Assembly (NCBI GenBank): GCA_017642535.1
Contig: JAGCOW010000047.1
Span: 1-38,916 of the forward strand
DNA: 38,916 nucleotides
DNA from: Bacteroidales bacterium
GTDB lineage: Bacteria > Bacteroidota > Bacteroidia > Bacteroidales > UBA1715
Direction of reading: 5' to 3'
The notes under the pieces are model-generated. The model ran no database searches and was not told the DNA's origin. It saw nothing but the letters and a program-made list of their open reading frames with translations. Position numbers and translations under genes: made by a program. Of this stretch, positions 24,028-31,573 are shown in pieces (within the stretch, counting starts at the first letter, position 1; the number at the start of each line of letters is the position of its first letter).

Positions 24028-25023
24028 ATGAATTTGATTATTCCAATGGCCGGTATGGGTAAACGAATGCGTCCTCATACACTTTCGATTCCTAAACCGT
24101 TGATTCCCGTTGCGGGAAAACCTATCGTACAACGTTTGGTTGAGGATATTGCCCGTGTTTGTAAGCAAAATATCGATGAAATTGCGTTCATCATTCATCC
24201 AAGTTTTGGTAAAGATGTTGAACAAATGTTGTTGAACATAGCTAAATCGTTGGGTGCGACGGGAAAAATTTGTTATCAGGAGGAGCCGAAAGGTACGGCT
24301 CAGGCAATTTTGTGTGCTGGCGATTCCTTGCGCGACAATGTGGTTGTAGCGTTTGCCGATACCTTGTTTGTTGCTGATTTTAATCTTGATACAACGAAAG
24401 ATTCAATTATTTGGGTGCAAAAAGTTGCCGATCCGTCGGCGTTTGGTGTGGTAAAACTCAATAATGAAGGTATGATTACCGATTTTGTTGAAAAACCGAA
24501 GGAATTTGTTTCCGACTTGGCAATTATTGGTATCTATTATTTCAAAGATGGCAAAAATCTTCGTGCGGAATTACAGTATTTAATTGATAATAATGTAATT
24601 AAAGGCACTGAATACCAGTTGACCGACGCGTTGGAAAATATGAAGAATAAAGGTCTTGCGTTCTATACTGGCGAAGTAAACGAATGGCTTGACTGCGGAA
24701 ACAAAAATGCCACGGTGCAGACGAATCAACGCGTTTTAGTGAATTGTGGAAGTGAAATTTCAAAAGAGGCAGAAATAGTCAGTTCGCAGATAATTGAGCC
24801 GTGTTGCATAGCAAAAGGGGCTAAAATCGTCAATTCTGTAGTTGGTCCGTATGTTTCGGTAGGAGAAGGGACGGAAATTTTAAATTCCGTTGTTTCAAAT
24901 TCTATCATTCAAACTAACAGCGTGTTGGCAAATGTGAATATTACAAATTCCATGGTTGGTAATTCGGTGAAAATGCAGAAGGTAGCCGAAGAACTGAGCG
25001 TTGGGGATTATAATGAATTATAA
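24028..25023 (+). CDS. Sugar-phosphate nucleotidyltransferase with left-handed beta-helix C-terminus
   Basis: A 331-residue protein of the RmlA/GlmU-like nucleotidyltransferase family. It opens with the signature 'LIIPMAGMGKRMRPHTLSIPKPLIPVAGKP' (glycine-rich G-M-G-K-R loop and the P-K-P-L lysine). 'EEPKGTAQAIL' and 'VVVAFADTLF' form the sugar and metal site, 'GVVKLNNEGMITDFVEKP' is typical of the family, and 'EWLDCGN' closes the domain. From about residue 240 a hexapeptide-type helix appears ('AEIVSSQIIEPCCIAKGAKIVNSVVGPYVSVGEG'). It should make an NDP-sugar from NTP and a sugar-1-phosphate; glucose is the usual guess but the specificity is not readable. The ATG at 24028 is preferred because the upstream ATG lies in a palindromic repeat. 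Its proximity to dut is, from memory, common in Bacteroidales. Confidence 0.92.
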   Translation: MNLIIPMAGMGKRMRPHTLSIPKPLIPVAGKPIVQRLVEDIARVCKQNIDEIAFIIHPSFGKDVEQMLLNIAKSLGATGKICYQEEPKGTAQAILCAGDSLRDNVVVAFADTLFVADFNLDTTKDSIIWVQKVADPSAFGVVKLNNEGMITDFVEKPKEFVSDLAIIGIYYFKDGKNLRAELQYLIDNNVIKGTEYQLTDALENMKNKGLAFYTGEVNEWLDCGNKNATVQTNQRVLVNCGSEISKEAEIVSSQIIEPCCIAKGAKIVNSVVGPYVSVGEGTEILNSVVSNSIIQTNSVLANVNITNSMVGNSVKMQKVAEELSVGDYNEL

Positions 25024-25061
25024 AAAAATGTGTCAATTATGCTTTTTATTAAAAATCTTAA

Positions 25062-25069
25062 TACTTTTG
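25062..25069 (+). promoter_or_regulatory. Predicted promoter of the secreted coiled-coil gene (-7 box TACTTTTG)
   Basis: A perfect TAnnTTTG match 26 bases upstream of the ATG at 25096. No clear -33 element. Confidence 0.5.
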
Positions 25070-25095
25070 AAACATAACTTTTAAATCTAAAAGAC

Positions 25096-25698
25096 ATGAA
25101 TCGATTTTTTATTATTTTGATTAGTGCAGTTATGTTTTCACAATTTTCGTCTGCACAAGAGGTTAAAGAGGTTTTGGCACCTTTCAACAAAGAATCTCGT
25201 CCTGCTTTCTCAATGCAGTTAAATTATTCTCAAAAACTTGTACAAGAAGCTGTGGCAAAACGTTTTAAAGATGCAAAAATTAAGGGAAAACCTTCTGGTA
25301 AATTGATGTATTATGCAAGTGCACAGTATAAAGATCTTTGTGTTAATGGAACGGATGTATATACTATGGTTGACGGTTCCAGCAAAGTTTCAACTGTGTA
25401 TGTGTATGTTGTTGGTTCAAATGGAAATTTTATAACGGGTCAGGATGACCAGGCGTCTTGTGTAAAAAGTTTCGTATCTTCTCTCAAAGGTGATGTTGAA
25501 GCACTTAGTTTACAAAATAACATAGAAGCACAGAAAAAAGAAGTTAAAAAGGCAGAAAGTAATTATAAAAAGCTTGTTGATAAGAAGACAAAAATGGAAA
25601 AAGACTTGAAAAATCTTGAAAAAAGTATCCAACAAGCTGACAATGAACGCGAAAAACAAAAAGGAATATTAGAACAAATGCAGAACAAAGCTAAATAG
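25096..25698 (+). CDS. Secreted protein with C-terminal coiled coil, function unknown
   Basis: A 200-residue protein I do not recognise. Residues 1-20 are a signal peptide (cleaved near SSAQEV). The middle (about 30-130) is a small mixed domain ('RPAFSMQLNYSQKLVQEAVAKRFKDAKIKGKPSGKLMYYASAQY', 'YVYVVGSNGNFITGQDD') with two cysteines. From about residue 135 to the end it is a lysine-rich coiled coil ('EAQKKEVKKAESNYKKLVDKKTKMEKDLKNLEKS'). It is monocistronic, with its own -7 box and a strong terminator. Location is probably periplasmic. I have no functional evidence. Confidence 0.88.
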   Translation: MNRFFIILISAVMFSQFSSAQEVKEVLAPFNKESRPAFSMQLNYSQKLVQEAVAKRFKDAKIKGKPSGKLMYYASAQYKDLCVNGTDVYTMVDGSSKVSTVYVYVVGSNGNFITGQDDQASCVKSFVSSLKGDVEALSLQNNIEAQKKEVKKAESNYKKLVDKKTKMEKDLKNLEKSIQQADNEREKQKGILEQMQNKAK

Positions 25699-25721
25699 TT
25701 GTGTTCTGTATAATGAAAGTA

Positions 25722-25755
25722 AAATCCTGACCAATAAATGGTCAGGATTTTTTTT
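25722..25755. terminator. Strong intrinsic terminator between convergent genes
   Basis: A perfect 12-bp stem (AAATCCTGACCA / TGGTCAGGATTT) with a 5-base loop is followed by eight T on the plus strand. The complement ends in TTTTAC, so it can also serve the convergent TonB receptor gene ending at 25761. Confidence 0.93.
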
Positions 25756-25760
25756 AAGGT

Positions 25761-27671
25761 TTACTTTATTGCTACATTTATTCCTATCCTAAATTCTCTT
25801 CCTGGTTGTTCTATTCCACCATAATCGTAATATTTTGTGTTACAAAGATTTGTAACATCTACAAATAGTTTTGTGTGATTATTGTTCCAATATGCTTGCA
25901 AATCAAGTAACGAGAATGGTTTGTAGTTGATTGTATTGCCGTTCGAATCAACATAGTAGCCCAAACGTTCTTGGTAAGAGTATTGCCAATTTATTCCTAA
26001 ATGTTTATAAATGCTATGATTTATGTTGATTGTGATAAAATTATGAAGATAATCTAATGCATATTTACTAATCAACTCTCCCGATTTCTTGTTCAACGTG
26101 CAGAAGGCATACGAAGCACCGACCGACTTAATAAATTTCCCAATATTGTATTGTGCCGATATTTCTGTGCCTAATGTGTTTACATTATCAATATTCATAC
26201 TTTTCCATATTTCTTCATCTTTGGTTCGTGTCCAATCTATGATGTTTGAACCAATTCGGTAATAACCTGAAAATCGGCACGAAAATCTTTGGTTTTGAAT
26301 TTGTGAACCAAGTTCCCACGTAAAACTCTCTTCTGGCTGTAAACTGGGATTTGCAAGCTGGTTCGCGCTTTTATAGTACATATCGGTGAACGTCGGCAAA
26401 CGAAGTGCCTTGTTCGCGTTTGCATACACTCTTAATAGGTGGTTTATACGATAGCCAAAATTCACACCGTAACAGAAATTCGACTTGAACATAGTGTTAT
26501 AATTGCCCGAAAATCCGACGGAAGCAGTGAATTTTCCACAAACAAATGTTTGTTCTCCAAAATAATTAACATTAGTTCGATTTTTACCAAAAGAGAAAAA
26601 TAGACTATCTTCCGGGTTAGTAAAAGGCACTTTTTTAAGTGATTTAAGCGTGTCACCAAGCACATTGCTCACAATATGTTCGTTCCTAAGTTCTGTTCCG
26701 AGCGTTAGCTTTCCAAATGAGAAGTAACGGGAAAACTTTGCATTTCCACCACTTAGTTGTGAAATGTGGTAGTTGTGATTTTTGTACCACGCGGGAGCGT
26801 CTATATTATTTCTAAACAATTGAAATTCATCATAATGCATTCTATAAAATCCTGTAGCTGAAATTTCCGTTTTTCCCAATGTTTTAAGCCATTGCAACGA
26901 TGAAATCAGCACGTTGTCTTTTTCATATTGATTTGGATATTTGAATGAATAAAAGGAATTTGCCCCGAATTTCTTTATTTGCGTGCCAAGTTGAAAGGAA
27001 AGTGTACCGATGGTTGAATCGCTATAATTTGTTTGAAAATACAAGTTAGAATACTGAAAATCAGTATTTTCAATATATCCTGAAGATTGGTTCGTTGATG
27101 CCGAAGCGGTAACATTCCATTTCTCATTACTCGTGCGTGCTGCCACGTGTGGTGCAAAATAGCCGTTGCTACCGCCAACCAAGCCGACCTCAACACCTTG
27201 TTTTTTCTGCGTTCCCGTAATAATGTTGATTGCACCGCTGAACGACGAAAGCCCGAACACGTTCATCGACGTGCCTTGCAAGACCTCTATCCTATCTATT
27301 ATGGAAATGTCGATAGGTATGTCAAGACTTTGATGACCAGTTTGCGGATCGGTTATGTTGATGCCATTGAGCAAAACAACAACTTGGTCGAATGTGCCGC
27401 CACGTATTGACAAATCTGCCTGTACGCCGTTTGTACCTCGCGAACGAACGTCAATTCCCGGCAAATAGTCAAGTAAGTCGTTAATGCTTTGAACTGGCAA
27501 ATCGGCTATTTCTTGTTTTGTAAGCGTGGTTACAATTCGTAACGATTCCGAGGCAAGTGAAGTTGCTTGACGGCTTATCTCAACAGTGGAAATAGGGATT
27601 ATTGTATCGTTTTGAGCCAAGCAAAATTTTGCACACAAAAGTGCTATTACTATACATTTAATTCTTTTCAT
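25761..27671 (-). CDS. TonB-dependent outer-membrane receptor (BtuB-like size)
   Basis: A 636-residue receptor read from the ATG at 27671. The signal peptide is KRIKCIVIALLCAKFCLAQ. The plug domain is clear: 'ATSLASESLRIVTTLTKQEIADLPVQSINDLLDYLPGIDVRSRGTNGVQADLSIRGGTFDQVVVLLNGINITDPQTGH', then 'IDRIEVLQGTSMNVFG...GAINIIT'. A 22-strand barrel region follows, with 'NANKALRLPTFTDMYY' and 'LQPEESFTWELG' typical of siderophore/cobalamin-type receptors, ending in a C-terminal strand 'EFRIGINVAIK'. It lacks the N-terminal carboxypeptidase-like domain of SusC-type transporters and has no SusD partner, so it is a BtuB/iron-type importer. The ligand is unknown, and I saw no cobalamin riboswitch upstream. 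An in-frame ATG 11 codons upstream lies inside the leader hairpin. A small ORF overlaps its start. Confidence 0.95.
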   Translation of the reverse strand: MKRIKCIVIALLCAKFCLAQNDTIIPISTVEISRQATSLASESLRIVTTLTKQEIADLPVQSINDLLDYLPGIDVRSRGTNGVQADLSIRGGTFDQVVVLLNGINITDPQTGHQSLDIPIDISIIDRIEVLQGTSMNVFGLSSFSGAINIITGTQKKQGVEVGLVGGSNGYFAPHVAARTSNEKWNVTASASTNQSSGYIENTDFQYSNLYFQTNYSDSTIGTLSFQLGTQIKKFGANSFYSFKYPNQYEKDNVLISSLQWLKTLGKTEISATGFYRMHYDEFQLFRNNIDAPAWYKNHNYHISQLSGGNAKFSRYFSFGKLTLGTELRNEHIVSNVLGDTLKSLKKVPFTNPEDSLFFSFGKNRTNVNYFGEQTFVCGKFTASVGFSGNYNTMFKSNFCYGVNFGYRINHLLRVYANANKALRLPTFTDMYYKSANQLANPSLQPEESFTWELGSQIQNQRFSCRFSGYYRIGSNIIDWTRTKDEEIWKSMNIDNVNTLGTEISAQYNIGKFIKSVGASYAFCTLNKKSGELISKYALDYLHNFITININHSIYKHLGINWQYSYQERLGYYVDSNGNTINYKPFSLLDLQAYWNNNHTKLFVDVTNLCNTKYYDYGGIEQPGREFRIGINVAIK

Positions 27672-28044
27672 AGTAATAAAAAATAAAAATCCTATTCCCT
27701 TCATTATGAAGAAAATAGGATATGTTGTTACACAAAAATGATTCTTGTGACGCAGGATATACGTCTGCAGTGAGTGTTGGGCAAATAAATAATTGTTGCA
27801 ATTGCTCTATGGGGCTTTCGTCGCTGTCATCGTCAGAAAAATCTGATTCAGCACGTTGTGTGGTAATAAACGAAGTGAGCAACAGTTTGCGAAGATGTTT
27901 GTTTCGCATCAAGCCATCTACAATTTTGGTATTGAGTCGCCCAATAGTGATTTGCTTTCCCAAACTCATAAATGCCGAATACGCCGCATGATTCCAGCGA
28001 TGGAAACGGAACGTGTTCTTATTATATGTATGATTTTTTTTCAC
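27658..28044 (-). CDS. Small ORF overlapping the start of the TonB receptor gene; possible leader or accessory protein
   Basis: An open frame of 128 codons from a GTG at 28044 (an ATG at 28083 is also in frame, but a perfect -7 box at 28080-28073 lies inside that extension). It runs 14 bases past the receptor start codon. The N-terminal part has a protein-like motif, FRFHRWNHAAYSAFMSLG followed by KQITIGRL; a very acidic stretch (SDFSDDDSDESPIEQ) and a cysteine-containing tail follow. The last codons read through the leader hairpin (27689-27721) and are low complexity (IFIFYYYEKN). I have an unverified recollection of similar RW-S/N-x-x-x-Y-x-x-F-x-SLG peptides near TonB receptor genes in Bacteroidales. 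No function is known to me; it could equally be a spurious frame over a long leader. Confidence 0.5.
   Translation of the reverse strand: MKKNHTYNKNTFRFHRWNHAAYSAFMSLGKQITIGRLNTKIVDGLMRNKHLRKLLLTSFITTQRAESDFSDDDSDESPIEQLQQLFICPTLTADVYPASQESFLCNNISYFLHNEGNRIFIFYYYEKN
27689..27721 (-). terminator. Terminator-like leader hairpin just upstream of the TonB receptor start
   Basis: On the minus strand, arms ATCCTATT and AATAGGAT extend inward through two U-G wobbles to CTTCAT/ATGAAG, giving about 16 pairs. The tail is TTTTATTTTTTATTA. The receptor ATG is 18 bases downstream. Since the receptor depends on transcription through this site from the only visible promoter (28080-28073), it looks like an attenuator, not a simple terminator. 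Confidence 0.65.
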
Positions 28045-28072
28045 TATAATATCTCTTGGCGGCAAAAATAGA

Positions 28073-28080
28073 ATTTTTTC
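28073..28080 (-). promoter_or_regulatory. Predicted promoter for the small ORF and TonB receptor (-7 box TATTTTTG)
   Basis: A perfect TAnnTTTG match on the minus strand, 28 bases upstream of the GTG at 28044 and about 400 bases upstream of the receptor ATG. It implies a long leader or a two-gene transcript. Confidence 0.5.
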
Positions 28081-28140
28081 CATTTTTGTTAATAATCATC
28101 CTACAAAATAATATGCGTATGAAAAAACCATAATTTTTTC

Positions 28141-28157
28141 TTATTGATTATCAATAA
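28141..28157. promoter_or_regulatory. Perfect 8-bp-arm palindrome in the divergent region upstream of metY
   Basis: TTATTGAT and ATCAATAA flank one base. It shares the core TGATTATCAA with the sites at 6376-6389 and 23265-23278. It lies between the TonB receptor transcript and metY, so it could act on either. It is a candidate binding site for a dimeric regulator, identity unknown. Confidence 0.5.
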
Positions 28158-28187
28158 ATTAGAAAAATAATTTAAAAATAACCTACC

Positions 28188-28201
28188 AAACCTATAGGTT
28201 T
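28188..28201. promoter_or_regulatory. Perfect palindromic operator candidate before metY (AAACCTATAGGTTT)
   Basis: A 14-base perfect palindrome ends 15 bases before the metY -7 box, where a regulator would meet the -33 region. Rrf2-family regulators of cysteine metabolism bind AT-rich dyad sites, and one is encoded 2.4 kb downstream; the connection is inference. Confidence 0.55.
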
Positions 28202-28216
28202 ATATGTTTTTGTTTA

Positions 28217-28224
28217 TATCTTTG
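28217..28224 (+). promoter_or_regulatory. Predicted metY promoter (-7 box TATCTTTG)
   Basis: A perfect TAnnTTTG match 50 bases upstream of the metY ATG. The palindromes at 28188-28201 and 28141-28157 lie just upstream. Confidence 0.6.
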
Positions 28225-28274
28225 CATTGTCAAATTATTAGAAACAATACAAAATAGTAAAAACGGAGGTTATT

Positions 28275-29564
28275 ATGGCACAGAGACAGTTAAAATTCGA
28301 AACATTACAATTACACGTTGGTCAAGAACAAGCAGATCCTACTTCGGATTCTCGTGCAGTTCCAATTTATCAGACAACATCGTATGTATTTCATAACTCA
28401 AAACACGCAGCAGACCGTTTTGGTTTGGCTGACGCGGGAAATATCTATGGTCGTTTAACAAATTCAACACAAGATGTTTTAGAACGCCGTGTTGCGGCTC
28501 TTGAAGGTGGTGTTGCTGCATTGGCTCTTGCTTCGGGCGCAGCTGCAATTACATATACTATTGAGGCGTTGGCTCAAAGTGGCGACCACATCGTGGCACA
28601 GAAAACAATTTATGGCGGTACATTCAATTTGTTGGGACATACGTTACGTCAATTCGGTGTTGATACGACATTTGTCGATGCTCACAATTTGAGTGAAGTT
28701 GAAAATGCTATCAAGCCAAACACAAAAGCAATTTATCTTGAAACTCTTGGAAATCCGAATAGCGATATTCCTGATATTGACGCCATTGCGGCAATAGCTC
28801 ACAAAAACAATATACCGCTGGTAATTGACAACACGTTCGGAACGCCGTATCTTATTCGTCCTATTGAACACGGAGCAGATATCGTTGTTCACTCAGCAAC
28901 AAAATTCTTGGGTGGACATGGAACCACTCTTGGAGGTATCATTGTAGATAGTGGTAAATTTGATTGGAAAAAAGCTGGCAAATTTGCTCCTATAGCCGAT
29001 GCAAATCCAAGTTATCACGGCATTTCATTTGCCGACGCTGTTGGCCCGGCTGCATTTGTTACCTATATTAGAGCGATTTTACTTCGCGACCAAGGTGCCG
29101 CTATCAGCCCGTTCAACGCATTTTTGCTTTTGCAAGGTGTTGAGACTCTTTCACTTCGTTTGGATAGACACGTTGAAAACACGAAGAAAGTTGTTGCATA
29201 TTTGAATAGTCACCCACTTGTTAAGAAAGTGAATCACCCTTCGCTTCCTAATCATCCAAATCATAGTTTGTATGAAAGATATTTTCCAAATGGTGGAGCA
29301 AGCATATTCACATTTGAAATTGAAGGTGGACAGGAAGCTGCTTGGAAATTTATTGATAATCTACAGATATTCAGCTTGTTGGCTAATGTGGCCGATGTGA
29401 AATCTTTGGTAATTCACCCGGCAACTACGACGCATTCGCAGTTAACTGCCGAAGAACTTGCCGACCAGGGAATCACGCCAGGAACAATCCGTCTTTCAAT
29501 CGGTACGGAACATATTGATGACATTATTGCCGACTTAGACGGTGGATTCAATGCACTAAAATAA
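28275..29564 (+). CDS. metY: O-acetylhomoserine aminocarboxypropyltransferase (O-acetylhomoserine sulfhydrylase)
   Basis: A 429-residue PLP enzyme of the Cys/Met metabolism family, of MetY length and type. It joins O-acetyl-L-homoserine with sulfide to give homocysteine (direct sulfhydrylation). Key features are 'FETLQLHVGQEQADPTSDSRAVPIYQTTSYVF', 'YGRLTNSTQDVLERRVAALEGG', 'LASGAAAI', 'ETLGNPNSDIPDI', 'VIDNTFGTPYL' and the PLP lysine K210 in HSATKFLGGHG. The insertion around residues 225-280 ('HGISFADAVGPAAFVTYIRAILLRDQGAAISPFNAFLLLQGVETLSLR') is typical of MetY compared with MetB/MetC. It is followed after 42 bases by cysK, so sulfide can be fixed into both homocysteine and cysteine from one transcript. 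The GGAGG at 28264-28268 is an unusually good Shine-Dalgarno match for this phylum. Confidence 0.96.
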   Translation: MAQRQLKFETLQLHVGQEQADPTSDSRAVPIYQTTSYVFHNSKHAADRFGLADAGNIYGRLTNSTQDVLERRVAALEGGVAALALASGAAAITYTIEALAQSGDHIVAQKTIYGGTFNLLGHTLRQFGVDTTFVDAHNLSEVENAIKPNTKAIYLETLGNPNSDIPDIDAIAAIAHKNNIPLVIDNTFGTPYLIRPIEHGADIVVHSATKFLGGHGTTLGGIIVDSGKFDWKKAGKFAPIADANPSYHGISFADAVGPAAFVTYIRAILLRDQGAAISPFNAFLLLQGVETLSLRLDRHVENTKKVVAYLNSHPLVKKVNHPSLPNHPNHSLYERYFPNGGASIFTFEIEGGQEAAWKFIDNLQIFSLLANVADVKSLVIHPATTTHSQLTAEELADQGITPGTIRLSIGTEHIDDIIADLDGGFNALK

Positions 29565-29606
29565 TTCAAAGAATAATTAATGTAAAATATTTTAAATCAT
29601 ACAGTT

Positions 29607-30539
29607 ATGGCAAAGATATTTAAAACAGCAGATCAACTAATCGGACATACTCCATTGTTGGAACTTACACACATTGAAAGTGAACATAATACGCTCGCAA
29701 ATATTTATGCGAAATTGGAATATTTCAATCCTGCGGGAAGTGTAAAAGACCGTATTGCAAAAGCGATGATTGACGATGCGGAAAAGAGCGGAAAACTAAA
29801 AAAAGATTCTGTCATCATCGAACCTACCAGTGGTAACACGGGAATTGGTTTGGCAAGCGTGGCATCTGCCCGTGGATACAGAATCATCATAGTGATGCCA
29901 GAAACCATGAGTGTGGAACGTCGTCAGCTTATGAAGGCATACGGTGCGGAATTGGTTTTGTCGGACGGAGCAAAAGGTATGAAGGGTGCCATCGCAAAAG
30001 CACAAGAATTGGCTGATTCAATTCCTAACAGTTTCATCCCTGGACAATTTGTTAACCCGGCAAACCCACAAGCTCATTTCAATACGACTGGTCCTGAAAT
30101 TTTTGAAGACACCGATGGCAAAGTAGATATTTTCGTTGCTGGTGTAGGTACAGGTGGAACAATCACTGGTGTGGGTTCATATTTGAAATCAAAAAATCCG
30201 AACGTGAAAGTTGTAGCCGTTGAGCCAGCTACTTCGGCAGTGCTTTCGACTGGCGTTGCCGGTACTCACAAAATTCAAGGTATTGGTGCCGGTTTCGTTC
30301 CCGATGTACTTGATACCAAGGTATATGACGAAATTATTCCTGTTTCCAACGAAGACGCTTTTGCAACAGGAAAGGAAATAGGTCACAAGGAAGGTGTTCT
30401 TGTAGGAATTTCTGCCGGTGCTGCTGTTTGGGCAGCATTGCAGTTGGCAAAACGTGCTGAAAATAAAGGGAAAAATATAGTAGTTCTATTGCCAGACACA
30501 GGTGATAGATATTTGAGTACGCCGTTATTTGCTGAATAA
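29607..30539 (+). CDS. cysK: Cysteine synthase A (O-acetylserine sulfhydrylase)
   Basis: A 310-residue PLP enzyme making L-cysteine from O-acetyl-L-serine and sulfide. Signatures are 'IGHTPLLEL', '[15 protein letters not shown]' with the PLP lysine K47, the substrate loop 'PTSGNTGIG' (73-81), '[12 protein letters not shown]' binding the cofactor phosphate, '[12 protein letters not shown]' and '[13 protein letters not shown]'. The C-terminus ends '[14 protein letters not shown]', the usual CysK ending. It is the second gene of the metY-cysK unit and is closed by a strong terminator. The Rrf2 regulator follows with its own upstream region. Confidence 0.97.
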   Translation: MAKIFKTADQLIGHTPLLELTHIESEHNTLANIYAKLEYFNPAGSVKDRIAKAMIDDAEKSGKLKKDSVIIEPTSGNTGIGLASVASARGYRIIIVMPETMSVERRQLMKAYGAELVLSDGAKGMKGAIAKAQELADSIPNSFIPGQFVNPANPQAHFNTTGPEIFEDTDGKVDIFVAGVGTGGTITGVGSYLKSKNPNVKVVAVEPATSAVLSTGVAGTHKIQGIGAGFVPDVLDTKVYDEIIPVSNEDAFATGKEIGHKEGVLVGISAGAAVWAALQLAKRAENKGKNIVVLLPDTGDRYLSTPLFAE

Positions 30540-30563
30540 CGTCGGTTTATACTATTTTGAATG

Positions 30564-30599
30564 AAGAATCTCTATGGAAACATGGAGATTCTTTTTTTT
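30564..30599 (+). terminator. Intrinsic terminator of the metY-cysK operon
   Basis: A 13-bp stem (AAGAATCTCTATG / CATGGAGATTCTT, one wobble) capped by a GAAA tetraloop is followed by a run of eight T (30592-30599). Confidence 0.93.
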
Positions 30600-30627
30600 C
30601 TTTGTAACGATATGGAATGTTTCCGTA

Positions 30628-30668
30628 AATAACACCAGTGAGAAATTCCCTCTAAAATGCGTGTTATT
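30628..30668. promoter_or_regulatory. Spaced inverted repeat upstream of the Rrf2 regulator gene
   Basis: AATAACAC (30628-30635) and GTGTTATT (30661-30668) are perfect inverted copies separated by 25 bases, with a further CGTGT/ACACG dyad overlapping the right arm. This is the region where an autoregulatory site would sit. The evidence is only the symmetry. Confidence 0.35.
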
Positions 30669-30709
30669 CACACGTTTTTTGTATTTTAGACGAAAATTTT
30701 AAGACAATT

Positions 30710-31147
30710 ATGATGATTTCAACGCGTGGTCGATACGCAATTAGAGTTATGATTGATTTGGCGGAACAAGGTTCTTCTAACTATATCCGCTTAAAAGATA
30801 TTTCTGAACGTCAGGATATTTCATTGAAATACCTGGAAAACATAACGACCAGCCTTTCCAAGGCAGGACTTATTGAAGGCGTGCACGGACGTGGCGGCGG
30901 TTACAAGTTGAATCGTGCCCCCGAAGAGTATAAAATACGAGAAATATTGACCGTGACCGAAGAATCGTTGGCTCCCGTGGCGTGCCTTGAATGTGGCGCA
31001 AAAGTCTGCGAACGGAAATCTATCTGCCGTACGCTCCCAATGTGGGAAAAATTATACAAAACAGTTTGTGATTTCTTCGATAGCTACACTTTGGCTGATT
31101 TAATGAAGAAAAAACCAGATTTTGGCTATTTTAATGCGTCGTTGTAA
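30710..31147 (+). CDS. Rrf2-family transcriptional regulator
   Basis: A 145-residue winged-helix regulator. The N-terminal Rrf2 signature is 'STRGRYAIRVMIDLAEQGSSNYIRLKDISERQDISLKYLENITTSLSKAGLIEGVHGRGGGYKLNRAPEEYKIREIL'. After it comes a cysteine cluster, CLECGAKVCERKSICRTL, with C92, C95, C100 and C106. IscR and NsrR have three cysteines in this zone that hold an Fe-S cluster, while CymR-type cysteine regulators lack them; four cysteines here suggest cluster or thiol/metal sensing but do not settle it. Its place after metY-cysK suggests control of sulfur assimilation. Two tandem ATG codons start the gene (30710 and 30713); either may be used. Confidence 0.93.
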   Translation: MMISTRGRYAIRVMIDLAEQGSSNYIRLKDISERQDISLKYLENITTSLSKAGLIEGVHGRGGGYKLNRAPEEYKIREILTVTEESLAPVACLECGAKVCERKSICRTLPMWEKLYKTVCDFFDSYTLADLMKKKPDFGYFNASL

Positions 31148-31169
31148 ACGTTGTTCCACACATCTTGAC

Positions 31170-31556
31170 ATGAGCGCGCGAGGTACAAAGATACTATTTC
31201 TCTTTTTTGTCTTGATTGGCTTGTCAGTCAACGCTTTTTCGCAAAAGTTGAAAACCTACGAGGATTCGGTCAAGTATGACAAAAAAATGGCAGAATTTGA
31301 AACTATTTTTGTTTCTGCCAATTTGGAGAAAAATCGTCAGAATTACGAACAGGCCCAGTTGTTATATTTCGACTGCTTAAAGATTAAAGCCTCAAGTGCT
31401 GCCGTTTATTACGAATTGGCGCAGGTTTGTGCCGCTAAAAATAACTTCACCGAAGCCGAAGAATACGCAAAGAAAGCAGTAAAATTTTCACCCGATAATT
31501 TTGAGTATAAACGCTTTTTAGACGATTTATACGTGAAAATGGGTAAAAAAAGATAA
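31170..31556 (+). CDS. Small secreted TPR-repeat protein
   Basis: A 128-residue protein from the ATG at 31170, which gives a clean signal peptide (SARGTKILFLFFVLIGLSVNAFSQ). Earlier in-frame ATGs at 31122 and 31134 overlap the end of the regulator gene and would place a charged stretch before the signal. The mature part has about two tetratricopeptide repeats: 'LEKNRQNYEQAQLLYFDCLKIKASSAAVYYELAQVCAAKNNFTEAEEYAKKAVKFSPDNFEYKRFL'. It is probably a periplasmic protein-interaction module. It is 17 bases before the DUF4292 lipoprotein gene and is probably co-transcribed with the envelope genes that follow. Confidence 0.87.
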   Translation: MSARGTKILFLFFVLIGLSVNAFSQKLKTYEDSVKYDKKMAEFETIFVSANLEKNRQNYEQAQLLYFDCLKIKASSAAVYYELAQVCAAKNNFTEAEEYAKKAVKFSPDNFEYKRFLDDLYVKMGKKR

Positions 31557-31573
31557 TTTTGTAAAAAATTAGT

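Noticed and set aside
27722..28140. Cobalamin riboswitch upstream of the TonB receptor
   Set aside because: I looked for the B12-box and the conserved GCCACTG element on the minus strand and did not find them.
28202..28274. SAM or other riboswitch before metY
   Set aside because: The distance from the -7 box to the ATG is only about 50 bases, too short for a known SAM aptamer, and no paired helices are visible.
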